Shown: positions 1 to 9,319 of the stretch, one piece after another
Layout of the letters: each line of letters starts with the position of its first letter
Position numbering within the stretch: position 1 is the stretch's first letter
NCBI GenBank assembly: GCA_964472395.1
Contig: CAYYMM010000009.1
Coordinates: forward strand, 5,234 to 69,233
Direction: 5' to 3'
Length of the DNA stretch: 64,000 nucleotides
From: CALFER01 sp964472395
Lineage (GTDB): Bacteria; CSSED10-310; CALFER01
Made by a program: the position numbers and the translations under genes
Notes under the pieces: generated by a model
Seen by the model: the letters and a program-made list of their open reading frames with translations, nothing else
Told to the model about the DNA's origin: nothing
The model's database searches: none

Positions 1-1272
1 GATCTCGACGATCGGATCCAGCAATCCTGTGGGACGTGTTATCTGCTCGACAATCCGCTCTCCAGCAGTACGATACTCAAACTCCGATGGTGTTGCTGAA
101 ACATATATCAACCTAGGAACAACCTCTTGAAATTCTTCGAATTTCAATGGTCGGTTGTCGATCGCGCTGGGAAGTCTAAAGCCAAACTCCACCAGAACGC
201 GCTTGCGTGAGTAGTCTCCGCGATACATCGCCTGGAGTTGCGGCAATGTCACGTGGCTCTCATCGATAAACACAATCGCATCATCCGGCAGATAATCGAG
301 TAACGTCGGAGGAGGTTCGCCGGGTGCTCGTCCGGTCAGGTGCCTGGAGTAATTTTCGATTCCGTTGCAGTATCCTGTTAATTCGAGTAACTCGAGATCA
401 TATTCAGTTCGTTCGATCAGGCGTTGTCGTTCAAGCAGTTTTCGGTTTGATTCCAACTCACGAACACGCTCTGTCAGTTCTGAGCGGATCCCAGCTAGAA
501 TTTCTGGCATTCGTCCTGGCGGGGTCACATAATGGGATGCAGGAAAAACGGTCACATTCGGAAGTTCTTTGAGTACCGTTCCACGCAAAGGATCGATTCT
601 GCATATCCGATCGATCTCATCCCCAAAAAACTCGATTCGAAAAGCATCCTGTTCACTGGCACCATATACCTCAAGCGTATCGCCACGAACCCTGAACTTA
701 CCACGGGCAAGATAGATGTCATTTCGCGAGTACTGTTGTTCGATCAGTCGTTCGATCACGCGCTTTCGACTGATTTGCAGACCTTTGGACAGCTTGATCA
801 GCATGCCGGCGTAATCCGCTGGAGATCCGAGTCCATAAATGCATGAGACGGACGCGACAATGATGGAATCGCGGTGCTCCAGGAGCGACTGGGTAGCGGC
901 ATGGCGCATTCGATCTAAATCCTCGTTGATCGAAGAATCCTTCTCAATATATGTGTCCGATGAGGGGATATAGGCTTCCGGTTGATAGTAATCGTAATAA
1001 CTGACGAAGTATTCCACGTGATTGTCAGGAAAGAATCGCCTGAATTCCCGGTACAGCTGGGCGGCAAGGGTTTTGTTGTGAGCAATCACTAGAGCGGGAC
1101 GGTTACAGGTTTCAATCACCTTGGCCATGGTGAATGTTTTGCCGGATCCGGTTACACCCACTAATACCTGATGCTCCTGCCCGTCGATCACACCGTTGGA
1201 CAGATATCGGATGGCTTTGGCTTGATCACCTCGAGCCTGAAACGGCGTTTTCATCAAAAAGTCAGGCGGCAT
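1..1272 (-). CDS. uvrB: Excinuclease ABC subunit B, 3'-truncated by window edge
   Basis: UvrB is the damage-verifying helicase-like subunit of UvrABC nucleotide excision repair; UvrA loads it and UvrC then incises. Read directly from the minus strand, the product begins MPPDFLMKTPFQARGDQ, followed by the Walker A GVTGSGKT and HNKTLAAQLY. The damage-wedging beta-hairpin signature YYDYYQPEAYIP comes next, and the visible end reads RPTGLLDP. These are all UvrB hallmarks in the right order. About 424 codons are present, against roughly 660-680 for the family, so the C-terminal helicase motifs and UvrC-binding region lie outside the window. The start at 1272 is preceded by AGGGAG at good spacing; an in-frame ATG at 1254 is an alternative. 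The gene is divergent from the penicillin-binding protein. Confidence 0.95.
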   Translation of the reverse strand, partial: MPPDFLMKTPFQARGDQAKAIRYLSNGVIDGQEHQVLVGVTGSGKTFTMAKVIETCNRPALVIAHNKTLAAQLYREFRRFFPDNHVEYFVSYYDYYQPEAYIPSSDTYIEKDSSINEDLDRMRHAATQSLLEHRDSIIVASVSCIYGLGSPADYAGMLIKLSKGLQISRKRVIERLIEQQYSRNDIYLARGKFRVRGDTLEVYGASEQDAFRIEFFGDEIDRICRIDPLRGTVLKELPNVTVFPASHYVTPPGRMPEILAGIRSELTERVRELESNRKLLERQRLIERTEYDLELLELTGYCNGIENYSRHLTGRAPGEPPPTLLDYLPDDAIVFIDESHVTLPQLQAMYRGDYSRKRVLVEFGFRLPSAIDNRPLKFEEFQEVVPRLIYVSATPSEFEYRTAGERIVEQITRPTGLLDPIVEI

Positions 1273-1358
1273 CGATTTCTCCCTGGATTTTGTCCGTATC
1301 CTTCACGATACTGATTGATCGGCTGACAAACTCCACCAAAATATCGTATCTTATACCC

Positions 1359-3317
1359 ATGAATGTTGCCAATTGGAAACGCACATTGATCTGGATTGCA
1401 TCAGGCGCTTTGTTAACTGGAGTCCTGTTCGGAGTAACTCTGGGACTCATCCTGCGAACACTTCCGCGCGTCGAAGCTCTGGAGTATTATCGTCCGGATG
1501 TTGTCACGCATATTCTGGATTGCAACGGGCAAACGGTCGGGGAGTTTTTTACCGAGCGTCGCATCGCCTTAACTCGAAGCGAGATTCCTGATGCCATCGT
1601 TCACGCGATTCTCGCCGCCGAGGACGCCGATTTTTACACCCATACAGGGTTCGATTTTCCCGGGATCATCCGAGCTGGCATCAAAAACCTCCTTCAGTTC
1701 AGAAAAGGCCAGGGGGCCAGCACACTGACACAGCAACTCGCCCGAATGCTGTTTTTATCAAATGAGAAGACATACTCCCGCAAGATCAAGGAAGCACTGC
1801 TCACAATTCAAATTGAACGGCGCTATTCCAAAGATGAAATTCTTACGCTGTATCTGAACCAGAGCTATTTCGGGCATGGAGCATATGGCATCGAATCAGC
1901 GGCACGTACGTTCTTTAACAAGTCCGTCGCCCAGCTCAGCACTCCAGAAGCTGCGACACTTGTATGTTTATTAAAAAATCCTGCAAACTTCAGCCCATTC
2001 AATCATCCCGATCGAACACTCCAGAGCAGGAACAATGTGATGCGACGCATGCTGGATGTCGGTTTTTTGAATGCTGGTGAAATGGAGGAGTTTTCCGCTA
2101 CGCCGCTTGGAGTCGTGACGAATCGCGACCGGAGTCGAATCGGTCCTTACTATGTCGAAGAAGTTCGTCAGAGTGCTGTCGATGCACAGGGAAACGACCT
2201 TGTCCTCACCGGAGGTTTATCAATCAAATCCTGTATGGACATGAAACAACAGATAGCCGCAGAGGCTGCGGTCGAAGCCGGCTACAGGCGGTTCACTGCC
2301 TCACATCCTGAAGGGACAGAGATTCAGATCGCCCTGATCGCTGTTCGTCCGGGATTGGGTGATGTCACTTGTATGGTCGGAGGGGTGGATTTCGACGCAA
2401 GTAAATTCAATCGATCCATGCAGGCTCGCCGACAACCCGGATCAGCAATCAAACCCTTTATCTACCTGACCGCCGTGCTACAGGGATTTCCGCCGAACCG
2501 GTTGATCGATGATAGTCCATTTGAATATACAGATCCCCAATCCGGTCAGGTCTGGAGACCCCAGAATTACGATCGCTTGTTTCGTGGTCCTCTGACCCTT
2601 CGAAAAGCCCTTGAGACATCCAATAACATCGTCGCGATTAAATTACTTCAGGAAGTCGGGATCGACGAGTTCCTTCAGGTGATTCGTCGGGCTGGGATCG
2701 AGTCGCAATTGCCGCGATTCCTATCGGTTGGGTTGGGGTCAGGGGAGGTGACTCTTCTTGAGCTAGTCAACGCATACGCTACAATAGCTGCAAACGGGAT
2801 GTTCGCCGAGCCACGATTGATTGAAGAAATCCGGGATCATAAAAAGACGATCCTTGATAAAAACCTTCCACACATCGAGGAGCGATTCACCGCTAAACAC
2901 TGTGCAGTCATTACGCGTTTATTGACGGGTGTCGTCGAGAACGGAACTGCGTGGCGACTGAAACAACTCCACCGACCGGTTGCTGCAAAAACTGGAACGA
3001 CGAGTGATTATACAGATGCGTGGTTGATAGCCTACACCCCATCCCTCGCTGCCGGCGTGTGGGTTGGTTATGATCTGAGAAAAAGCCTGGGAAGTGGCGA
3101 AACCGGTTCTGCACTTGCAGGTCCAATTTTGTATGAATTCCTGGATCAGATTTATGCAGGAACAGAACCCGAAGAGTTTGTAATTCCCGATGGCGCAGTT
3201 GAAATTATGATCTGTAAGGATTCCGGTCATATCGCCGTGGCGAATTGTCCACATACGTACTCAGAGCTGTTCGCCCGGCCGAATCTCCCAACGGAACGCT
3301 GCTATATCCATCCATGA
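1359..3317 (+). CDS. Class A penicillin-binding protein (PBP1A type)
   Basis: Bifunctional peptidoglycan glycosyltransferase/transpeptidase of 652 aa, anchored in the inner membrane by one N-terminal helix (about residues 9-32). The GT51 domain carries the catalytic Glu88 in AAEDADF and the GASTLTQQLAR motif. The transpeptidase domain has all three active-site motifs: S362-x-x-K365 (SAIK), S421-N422-N423 and K544-T-G. The ORF is open upstream to 1134, but that part overlaps uvrB. The ATG at 1359 starts just before the hydrophobic anchor and is the better start, although no strong ribosome-binding site is visible. Length is slightly short for PBP1A (usually 650-850), consistent with no OB insertion. 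It converges on lptFG with 31 nt between them. Confidence 0.93.
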   Translation: MNVANWKRTLIWIASGALLTGVLFGVTLGLILRTLPRVEALEYYRPDVVTHILDCNGQTVGEFFTERRIALTRSEIPDAIVHAILAAEDADFYTHTGFDFPGIIRAGIKNLLQFRKGQGASTLTQQLARMLFLSNEKTYSRKIKEALLTIQIERRYSKDEILTLYLNQSYFGHGAYGIESAARTFFNKSVAQLSTPEAATLVCLLKNPANFSPFNHPDRTLQSRNNVMRRMLDVGFLNAGEMEEFSATPLGVVTNRDRSRIGPYYVEEVRQSAVDAQGNDLVLTGGLSIKSCMDMKQQIAAEAAVEAGYRRFTASHPEGTEIQIALIAVRPGLGDVTCMVGGVDFDASKFNRSMQARRQPGSAIKPFIYLTAVLQGFPPNRLIDDSPFEYTDPQSGQVWRPQNYDRLFRGPLTLRKALETSNNIVAIKLLQEVGIDEFLQVIRRAGIESQLPRFLSVGLGSGEVTLLELVNAYATIAANGMFAEPRLIEEIRDHKKTILDKNLPHIEERFTAKHCAVITRLLTGVVENGTAWRLKQLHRPVAAKTGTTSDYTDAWLIAYTPSLAAGVWVGYDLRKSLGSGETGSALAGPILYEFLDQIYAGTEPEEFVIPDGAVEIMICKDSGHIAVANCPHTYSELFARPNLPTERCYIHP

Positions 3318-3348
3318 TAGGCTTCGAATTAGTGACGGATCCGACCTC

Positions 3349-5661
3349 TTACTCACGATCGATTTTCATTGCGAAATAGATACTGGATGCTAGAAACAGG
3401 ATGTTTGCTATCCAGGCGGCCAGAATTGGTGGAAGCCGGTCTGCCTGCCCCAACTCGAGACTGATTCGGAAAACAATAAAGTAGCCGGCTCCCAGGAATA
3501 TCGATGTTCCGATCCCGACCAACCCTCCGGTTGCACGCGGTTTTATCGACGAAAACGCAATACCGATCAACACCATGATGGAAGACAGAAAGGGAATGGA
3601 AATCTTCGCATGCCAATCCACTTCATACTCCATTGTATCGAACCCGACCCGCTTCAGGACTTCGATGTACTCACGTAGTTCAAGAATGTTCATCTCGTCC
3701 GAGTCTTTGTATTCCTTCGAAAAATCCTCAGGACGTTCAGGAATGGCGACAGTCGCGTTCGAAAACGGTTCAAATGCGTCAAGTCGGCACTCTTCGCTGA
3801 TACTCAGTGTCCTCCCGGAATCCGCAATCCATTGCCGGCCATCCCAGAACAAACGATTTGTCTCGATCCGGCTCCGGATCTTCATGTCATCATCCAGCGT
3901 AAACTGCGAGAATCCTGAGATTTCCTTTTTTTCCGAATCGAAATGCTTGAAGTAGTAAATGTCTCCCTTCTCTCCGCGATACCACCTCTGATACCGCACA
4001 AACTGAGTTCTCTGACGTTGTTTGATACGATCCCAAGCGGATTCCACCTTGCGATTACACAGAGGAATGATGGATTCATTGAGAAAGAACGTAAGGATCG
4101 TGATGAGAAGGCCCACAACCAGCATCGGTAGGGTGATACGTGAATAACTGATTCCGGATGCCCGCATCGCAGTGATTTCACTATGTCGCGAAAGGATGCC
4201 GATCGTCAGGATTGTCGCGACTAGAGTGGCGAAAGGGATCGCTATGTATCCGAAAAACGGGACTTTGAGAATGAGAGCAACGAAAGCATCCGGTAATCCG
4301 GCTTGATTTTCAATTAGTACATCCACTTTTTCAAATGCATGCACAATTAAACTGATCGCAAGAAGAGAAGATAGGACATAAATAAAAGTCTGTATGAACA
4401 CACTCAGAATGTATCGATCCAGAATACGGCTAAAAAAAAGTTTCTGTCCTGATCGGTCACGAATCATCCCATGAGTTTTCATTTTTTGACGGGTGAAATG
4501 CTTCATGAATCGATCGAAGGAGATTACAAGGCTATCAGACATCCGAGACCAGAGTTTTAATGGCGTTTCCTGGATCAGGCGAAGATACAAAAAGACTGCA
4601 AGAGCAGATAAAACGAAGTTGGGAAGCCAGGTTGCAAGAAACGGGGGAGCTTTGTCTTCTTCTGCGATACCGGTCCCACCCGTCAAGAAAATATAGTAAA
4701 CAAGTATCAATCCGATGGAACTGGCGAAGGCCGCGGACTTTCCTCCCCGACGGCTGACGATCCCGAGCGGAACTCCAAGCAATGCAAAAATGAGACATGC
4801 AGATGGAAGAGCAGCCTTCTTGTAAATCTCAACCCATTGTCTGTTGGAGGATTTACCGGCTGTTTCACGGTCACGTGCTTTTCTTAGCAGTTCCCCGATC
4901 GTCATCTCCCGATCGGATTTCGTGACCGCTTCCGGTTTGAAGAGATTCATGTCCAGAATCAGATCCATAGTCTGGTACGGAGTCACGGAATACAGTTTTT
5001 CATCATTCCTGAATACTTCGTGTGTACAACCATTTTCAAGACGAAGAATGACAGTCTGATGCTCCGGGTCGGTGATCTCATGACCACTCTCCGCAACAAT
5101 CACGGATGGATTTTCCGGATTCCGGTTATCCGCGATAAAAACGCCCTCCAAGTCACCGGTGGGATTGACAATATTGTTTACATAGATCACGAAGTGAATG
5201 AAGTCTGTGTTGAATACGTGCGGTTTGATGCCCACATTCGCCTGAGTTCTCAGAATGTCGTACCGGATTTGCTTTACCGCCAAATTCGATCTCGGCAATA
5301 ATCCGATGTAGATGTAAGAAGTCATGATGTAAGCAAGCAAAGCGAAAATGATGACCGGTGGAAGCATTCTGTTGTAACTAATTCCACTTGCCCGCATCGC
5401 TGTGATCTCGCTGTCAGTGGAAAGACGGCTGAAGGCAACCAGTACCGCCAGTAAAACACTCATCGGGATGGTCATCACAAGAAGAAACGGAAGACTCATC
5501 ACGAGAAGCGAGATAGTTGTGCCGAGAGCGACTCCTTTGGAAATGAAAAGCTCGAGCAGTTTTACCAGAACATTTGCCAGCATGACGAAAGTGAAGACAA
5601 AGAGACCCAGAAAAAAAGGTCCCATCAGCTCGCGGAAGATGTATCGATCGATTAACTTCAC
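3349..5661 (-). CDS. Fused LptF-LptG lipopolysaccharide export permease
   Basis: LptF and LptG are the two YjgP/YjgQ-family permeases of the LptB2FG ABC transporter, which extracts LPS from the inner membrane. They are normally separate proteins of about 360 aa. Here one 770-aa frame holds two complete copies. Residues 1-365 form one permease module (helices near 15-35, 50-78, 100-122 and 285-362, with a periplasmic beta-jellyroll region between). Residues 412-770 form the second, again with N- and C-terminal helix groups. Both halves carry the motif SEITAMRASGISY. The linker (about 366-411) is basic and polar. The start is GTG at 5661. I see no internal stop or restart signal between the halves. 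Which half is LptF is uncertain; the order suggests F then G. Confidence 0.9.
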   Translation of the reverse strand: MKLIDRYIFRELMGPFFLGLFVFTFVMLANVLVKLLELFISKGVALGTTISLLVMSLPFLLVMTIPMSVLLAVLVAFSRLSTDSEITAMRASGISYNRMLPPVIIFALLAYIMTSYIYIGLLPRSNLAVKQIRYDILRTQANVGIKPHVFNTDFIHFVIYVNNIVNPTGDLEGVFIADNRNPENPSVIVAESGHEITDPEHQTVILRLENGCTHEVFRNDEKLYSVTPYQTMDLILDMNLFKPEAVTKSDREMTIGELLRKARDRETAGKSSNRQWVEIYKKAALPSACLIFALLGVPLGIVSRRGGKSAAFASSIGLILVYYIFLTGGTGIAEEDKAPPFLATWLPNFVLSALAVFLYLRLIQETPLKLWSRMSDSLVISFDRFMKHFTRQKMKTHGMIRDRSGQKLFFSRILDRYILSVFIQTFIYVLSSLLAISLIVHAFEKVDVLIENQAGLPDAFVALILKVPFFGYIAIPFATLVATILTIGILSRHSEITAMRASGISYSRITLPMLVVGLLITILTFFLNESIIPLCNRKVESAWDRIKQRQRTQFVRYQRWYRGEKGDIYYFKHFDSEKKEISGFSQFTLDDDMKIRSRIETNRLFWDGRQWIADSGRTLSISEECRLDAFEPFSNATVAIPERPEDFSKEYKDSDEMNILELREYIEVLKRVGFDTMEYEVDWHAKISIPFLSSIMVLIGIAFSSIKPRATGGLVGIGTSIFLGAGYFIVFRISLELGQADRLPPILAAWIANILFLASSIYFAMKIDRE

Positions 5662-5691
5662 GGATGTCGCTCAGCGCAATCGAATCCGAAA

Positions 5692-6099
5692 TCAGGAAGG
5701 TTGGATCGGCAGAATACCATTAGCAGTATCAATGGGAGAATCGGGAGATCGATCAAGCTGTTTCAGATCCATCAGTTCCGTCTCGCGTTCCATCAATTGC
5801 TTTTGAGTGACCTTGAGTTTACGTCGGATCGATCGATGGATGCCGAGTGTCAAGATAGATGAGGATAGGAATCCGAGAAAAAAGGTAGAATAGACCAGGA
5901 AGAAAACTGGTATCTGTCGAGGCGTTCGGATGGGGTCTCCCTGTGTTTCGGGGGACTGGCTTTGCTGAATTTCCGAGTAACCGATCAACGATTGATTTTC
6001 AAACAGGAAATTCAACGGAATGGTGTGAGTGTTTGCCGTTGCGAACATGGTGAAAAGGCCGAGTATCAGCAATCCGAGCGTAACCTTAATTATTCTCAC
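5692..6099 (-). CDS. LapA-like (DUF1049) two-helix membrane protein
   Basis: A 135-aa inner-membrane protein with an N-terminal helix (about 4-22), a short periplasmic stretch rich in Gln, Ser and Pro, and a second helix (about 66-88). A charged, coiled-coil-prone cytoplasmic tail follows (about 90-120, KLKVTQKQLMERETELMDL). This is the layout of LapA/YciS proteins, which in Enterobacteria act with LapB in setting LPS synthesis. Position directly before the LPS-export fusion gene fits such a link, but that is inference. The start is a GTG that overlaps the TGA of the upstream DnaC-like gene (GTGA) behind AGGAGG, so translation is coupled. Confidence 0.65.
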   Translation of the reverse strand: MRIIKVTLGLLILGLFTMFATANTHTIPLNFLFENQSLIGYSEIQQSQSPETQGDPIRTPRQIPVFFLVYSTFFLGFLSSSILTLGIHRSIRRKLKVTQKQLMERETELMDLKQLDRSPDSPIDTANGILPIQPS

Positions 6100-6866
6100 C
6101 CATCCACCTCCTGTCTGCGCCGTTTTAATTGTGGCCGAATACCTTTGTGAAAAGCAGTCGCATCGGAATTTTTTCGATAGTCTTCACCAATGATCCGGAT
6201 CGTATGACACATCTCGTACAAACGTGATCGTAACCGGGTTCCGATCCGGTCTTCAAGGGATTCGTCCCGCCCTGCCGAAAAGGAGGGAGCGTCATCCATG
6301 TAGTTCGTCGTGATGATGGTCGGCAACAATCGATTGTATCGGTAATTCAAAATATACATCAACGTATCGAGCACCCAGTCCGTCGTCTTTTCTGCTCCCA
6401 GTTCGTCCAGAACCAGCAACTCGGAGTCTAGTAGTGGTTGGATGACTGCCCGTTCAGTCAACTGCGATGATCGATCGTAGGTCGAACGAATATCATTGAG
6501 TAACTCGCGGAAATCGTAAAAAATACAAGGAACGTACTTATCATCGATTAAGTAATGCAAAATGCTGACCGCCAGATGGGTTTTCCCGACCCCGGGAGGC
6601 CCTTGAAACAACAAACCCTTGCGATCACCCGGAAAATACTCGACAAACTTCAACACTTGATCCTTGATCTGGATCAAGTCTTTGTTACCGCGAGTGTTGA
6701 AGTTTGCAATCGAGCACAGTTGGTACCGCTGCGGGATTCGTGCACTCTGAATCAGAATATCTTTTCGATTGAGAACATGACAGCTGCAACGGACACATTT
6801 TTTCCGCCCGTCGATGATTGTCGTGACCCATGTCGCTCCGTGGCACAGTGGACATACTTCTTTCAT
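6096..6866 (-). CDS. DnaC/IstB-like AAA+ ATPase with N-terminal zinc ribbon
   Basis: A 256-aa protein resembling helicase loaders (DnaC/DnaI). The N-terminus has a CPLC...CVRCSC zinc-binding pattern at about residues 5-30. Walker A is GPPGVGKTH, Walker B is LLVLDELG, and a TTNY sensor-type motif with a downstream Arg-rich helix follows. Members load DnaB-type helicase or serve transposases. There is no transposase or IS end nearby, so a chromosomal replication role is more likely. The start was set at 6866 because GGAGG lies 6-7 nt upstream; a GTG 15 nt earlier would place this signal inside the gene. Its end overlaps the LapA-like gene. Confidence 0.8.
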   Translation of the reverse strand: MKEVCPLCHGATWVTTIIDGRKKCVRCSCHVLNRKDILIQSARIPQRYQLCSIANFNTRGNKDLIQIKDQVLKFVEYFPGDRKGLLFQGPPGVGKTHLAVSILHYLIDDKYVPCIFYDFRELLNDIRSTYDRSSQLTERAVIQPLLDSELLVLDELGAEKTTDWVLDTLMYILNYRYNRLLPTIITTNYMDDAPSFSAGRDESLEDRIGTRLRSRLYEMCHTIRIIGEDYRKNSDATAFHKGIRPQLKRRRQEVDG

Positions 6867-6934
6867 CAGAATCCTCCGCACAAGGTCATCCGGATGTTAG
6901 CAATCACCATTCCGCTCTGTCAAACCGGAGCCAC

Positions 6935-7723
6935 TCACCAGATTCGAGAATCTTCACTCTGCTCAGTATTCATCTTCCAGGCGAGCAGTAATCCCCTCAG
7001 AGTAAGATCCGGATCCCATAAAGAGACAGCATCGACCATGGATTGCATCCGAGTTGCTGCCCCTCCCGTCGCAATTATAGCAGGCTCAACACCTAATTCT
7101 CTGGTCAATGCTGTTGTGCATTGGAGAATCATACCCGGATACCCGTAATGAAATCCTGATTGGATACAGTCGATTGTCGATCGTCCAATAGCAGATTCGG
7201 GAGATTCAATCGAGACCTCGGGCAACAGAGCCGTTGTTCGATGCAACAACGAAGTAAAAGTGAACACTCCTGGTAGAATGATTCCTCCGAGAATCGCTCC
7301 GTTTCGATCAACGACCGTCATGGTTGTTGCCGTTCCAAAATCAATAATGATCGAACTCTGATGTAATCGATCCCAAGCAGCAATCGCATTGGCCACTCGA
7401 TCGGGGCCGATTTCATGCGGATTCCGGTACATGATTGGCATTCCGATCCGTGTCCCCGGAGCTAGAGAAAACACGGATATACCTAATCGGTTACTCACCC
7501 AGTTCTTCAGGCGATTGGTCAATTGAGGCACGACGCTACAGATCGCACAAGCTGTGGGAGTGATGGATGATTCCGAAATCAACGATGTTACCGTTCGATC
7601 GAGTGCATCGCTGTCGATGTCGCGTTTATGCTCCAATGTTCTTCGAACGTAGGGTTCACAGCGATATGTACTTGCCATCACGATAGTCGAATTACCGACA
7701 TCAATGAGCAGAATTGTGCTCAT
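6935..7723 (-). CDS. coaX: Type III pantothenate kinase
   Basis: Catalyses the first step of coenzyme A synthesis (pantothenate to 4'-phosphopantothenate) and belongs to the ASKHA superfamily. The 262-aa product starts MSTILLIDVGNSTIV, the phosphate-1 motif of the family. It has GPDRVAN (pantothenate-binding region) and DFGTATTMTVV (second phosphate motif) near residue 125. Length is typical for CoaX (about 255-265). The frame is open upstream, but the family N-terminus fixes the start at 7723. This overlaps the birA end by 23 nt and indicates translational coupling with birA, as seen in many bacteria. Confidence 0.92.
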   Translation of the reverse strand: MSTILLIDVGNSTIVMASTYRCEPYVRRTLEHKRDIDSDALDRTVTSLISESSITPTACAICSVVPQLTNRLKNWVSNRLGISVFSLAPGTRIGMPIMYRNPHEIGPDRVANAIAAWDRLHQSSIIIDFGTATTMTVVDRNGAILGGIILPGVFTFTSLLHRTTALLPEVSIESPESAIGRSTIDCIQSGFHYGYPGMILQCTTALTRELGVEPAIIATGGAATRMQSMVDAVSLWDPDLTLRGLLLAWKMNTEQSEDSRIW

Positions 7724-8483
7724 GTGGCTGATATCCAAGAAGATCACCCGCGAGGATGGTTCGTGTTCCGGACTCGGTTTCGACAATCAGATTGCCATGC
7801 TCATCGATGCCTTGGTCGACTCCCTCTAATGTTTGACCCACCACGTTGATCCGAATCGTCCGGCCAATCGTCGCAGAGCTCAATTTCCAGAGATCCATGA
7901 TCGCTTTCTTAGATGTCTCCCACTCAAACACCGTCTTGATCAGCTCGAATCTCACCGCTTCCATCAACTCACGAATGGACCAATCCATATCATCTTCACT
8001 CCGAAGCGATGTCGCAGGGAAAAGGAGTCGATGTGGAAGGTCATCGATCGAGGTTAGGACATTGATTCCAATACCGATGACGGCGAAAGGGGAATCTCCG
8101 TGTCTGGACTGGATCAGGATCCCCGCAACCTTTTTATCGTGGAGGAGGAGATCATTTGGCCATTTGAACATGATGGAAAGGTTCCCATTGATCCGTTCGA
8201 TTGCCAATTTTGATGCGAGTCCCGCAGCCAGTGACAGCGAGCCCCAGTCTTCAAGCGGTCGAGAAGGTATGAACAGGACGCTCAGATAGAGTCCTCCGGG
8301 AGGAGAGAACCATATCCGGTCGTTTCGACCTTTACCGCGAGTTTGGACATCCGCAGAACATGAGGTGCCCGGGATCCGTTCATGAGGTGCCAGTCCCATC
8401 AGAAAAGCGTTCGTCGAGTCGATTGTGTCAAAATGGTGCCAAGGTGCCTTAAGAAGATCTGTCTGTGTCAGTCTTCCGTTCAT
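7701..8483 (-). CDS. birA: Biotin--[acetyl-CoA-carboxylase] ligase, catalytic domain only
   Basis: Attaches biotin to carrier domains of carboxylases via biotinyl-AMP. The 260-aa sequence begins almost directly with the catalytic domain (DSTN near residue 22). The ATP/biotin loop appears as TRGKGRNDRIW, followed by KWPNDLLLHDKKVAGIL and a C-terminal SH3-like region. The N-terminal winged-helix repressor domain found in group II BirA is absent, so this is a group I enzyme that should not itself bind DNA. It overlaps nadC by 4 nt upstream and coaX by 23 nt downstream, forming a cofactor operon (NAD, biotin, CoA). Confidence 0.92.
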   Translation of the reverse strand: MNGRLTQTDLLKAPWHHFDTIDSTNAFLMGLAPHERIPGTSCSADVQTRGKGRNDRIWFSPPGGLYLSVLFIPSRPLEDWGSLSLAAGLASKLAIERINGNLSIMFKWPNDLLLHDKKVAGILIQSRHGDSPFAVIGIGINVLTSIDDLPHRLLFPATSLRSEDDMDWSIRELMEAVRFELIKTVFEWETSKKAIMDLWKLSSATIGRTIRINVVGQTLEGVDQGIDEHGNLIVETESGTRTILAGDLLGYQPHEHNSAH

Positions 8484-9319
8484 TCGATTTCCAGAGAGAT
8501 ATCCACTGATTTGAACGAGTGAGTCAGTGATCCGAGTGAAATGAGATCGACTCCAGTTTCGGCATATCGTCTGGCGTTTTCGAGAGAAATATTGCCGGAG
8601 GCTTCCAGAAAAACACGCTGCGAATATGTAGTTACAAGCTTGAAGATTAGATCCGGTGCCATGTTATCGAGCAGCAGGGCATCGGCTCCGCAAGCAACCG
8701 CTTCTGCTGCTTCTGCTTCGCTCGTGACCTCGATCTGTATTTTCAGAGCATGCCTGCGTTTTCGAACTGCCTGTTCAACGGCTGGCCTGATTCCTCCCGC
8801 AGCACGAATATGATTGTCTTTGATCAGGATCCCATCGCTAAGATTCATACGGTGATTCGTGCCGCCACCCTGTTTTACGGCGTACTTCTCCAGGTAACGC
8901 AAGCCGGGGGTCGTTTTGCGTGTATCTGCGACCGCACAGCGCGTATGTTTACATTGATCAATAACCTTCGCCGTTGTGGTCGCGATACCCGAGAGGCGTT
9001 GGAGAAAGTTCAAAGCAAGACGTTCTCCGGCAAGTATTCCCCGCAGTGAACCAGATATCACGGCGAACTTGGTCATCTCACTTAGAACCGATCCATCCTT
9101 CAAGAGCACATCATAGTGGATTTCCGGATTGATTCTTGAAAAAACAAGTTCAGCAACTGGTTGCCCCGCAAGGACACACGGCTGCTTGGCAATCAGATAG
9201 GCCGATCCGATCGCTTCCTCCGGCACCAACATTTCGGACGTGATGTCTCCATATTGGAGATCTTCCAATAACGCATGCTCGACAAGCTTTATGATTGAAG
9301 GATGCTGTTCCAATCTCAT
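8480..9319 (-). CDS. nadC: Nicotinate-nucleotide pyrophosphorylase (quinolinate PRTase)
   Basis: Converts quinolinate and PRPP to nicotinate mononucleotide, the step that feeds de novo NAD synthesis. The 279-aa length is typical. Visible family features are EDLQYGDITS at the N-terminus, LNFLQRLSGIAT, TRKTTPGLR, the Lys-rich segment KYAVKQGGGTNHRMNLSD, KDNHI, and the C-terminal barrel glycines (EASGNI, GVDLISLG). It overlaps valS by 4 nt and birA by 4 nt. nadA and nadB are not in the window. Confidence 0.95.
   Translation of the reverse strand: MRLEQHPSIIKLVEHALLEDLQYGDITSEMLVPEEAIGSAYLIAKQPCVLAGQPVAELVFSRINPEIHYDVLLKDGSVLSEMTKFAVISGSLRGILAGERLALNFLQRLSGIATTTAKVIDQCKHTRCAVADTRKTTPGLRYLEKYAVKQGGGTNHRMNLSDGILIKDNHIRAAGGIRPAVEQAVRKRRHALKIQIEVTSEAEAAEAVACGADALLLDNMAPDLIFKLVTTYSQRVFLEASGNISLENARRYAETGVDLISLGSLTHSFKSVDISLEIE

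Noticed and set aside
6096..6866. IstB-like ATPase as part of an insertion sequence
   Set aside because: No IstA-type transposase or inverted repeats nearby.
6555..7148. Plus-strand open frame of 197 codons
   Set aside because: It overlaps the DnaC-like gene and coaX on the other strand, shows no family pattern and is an antisense shadow.
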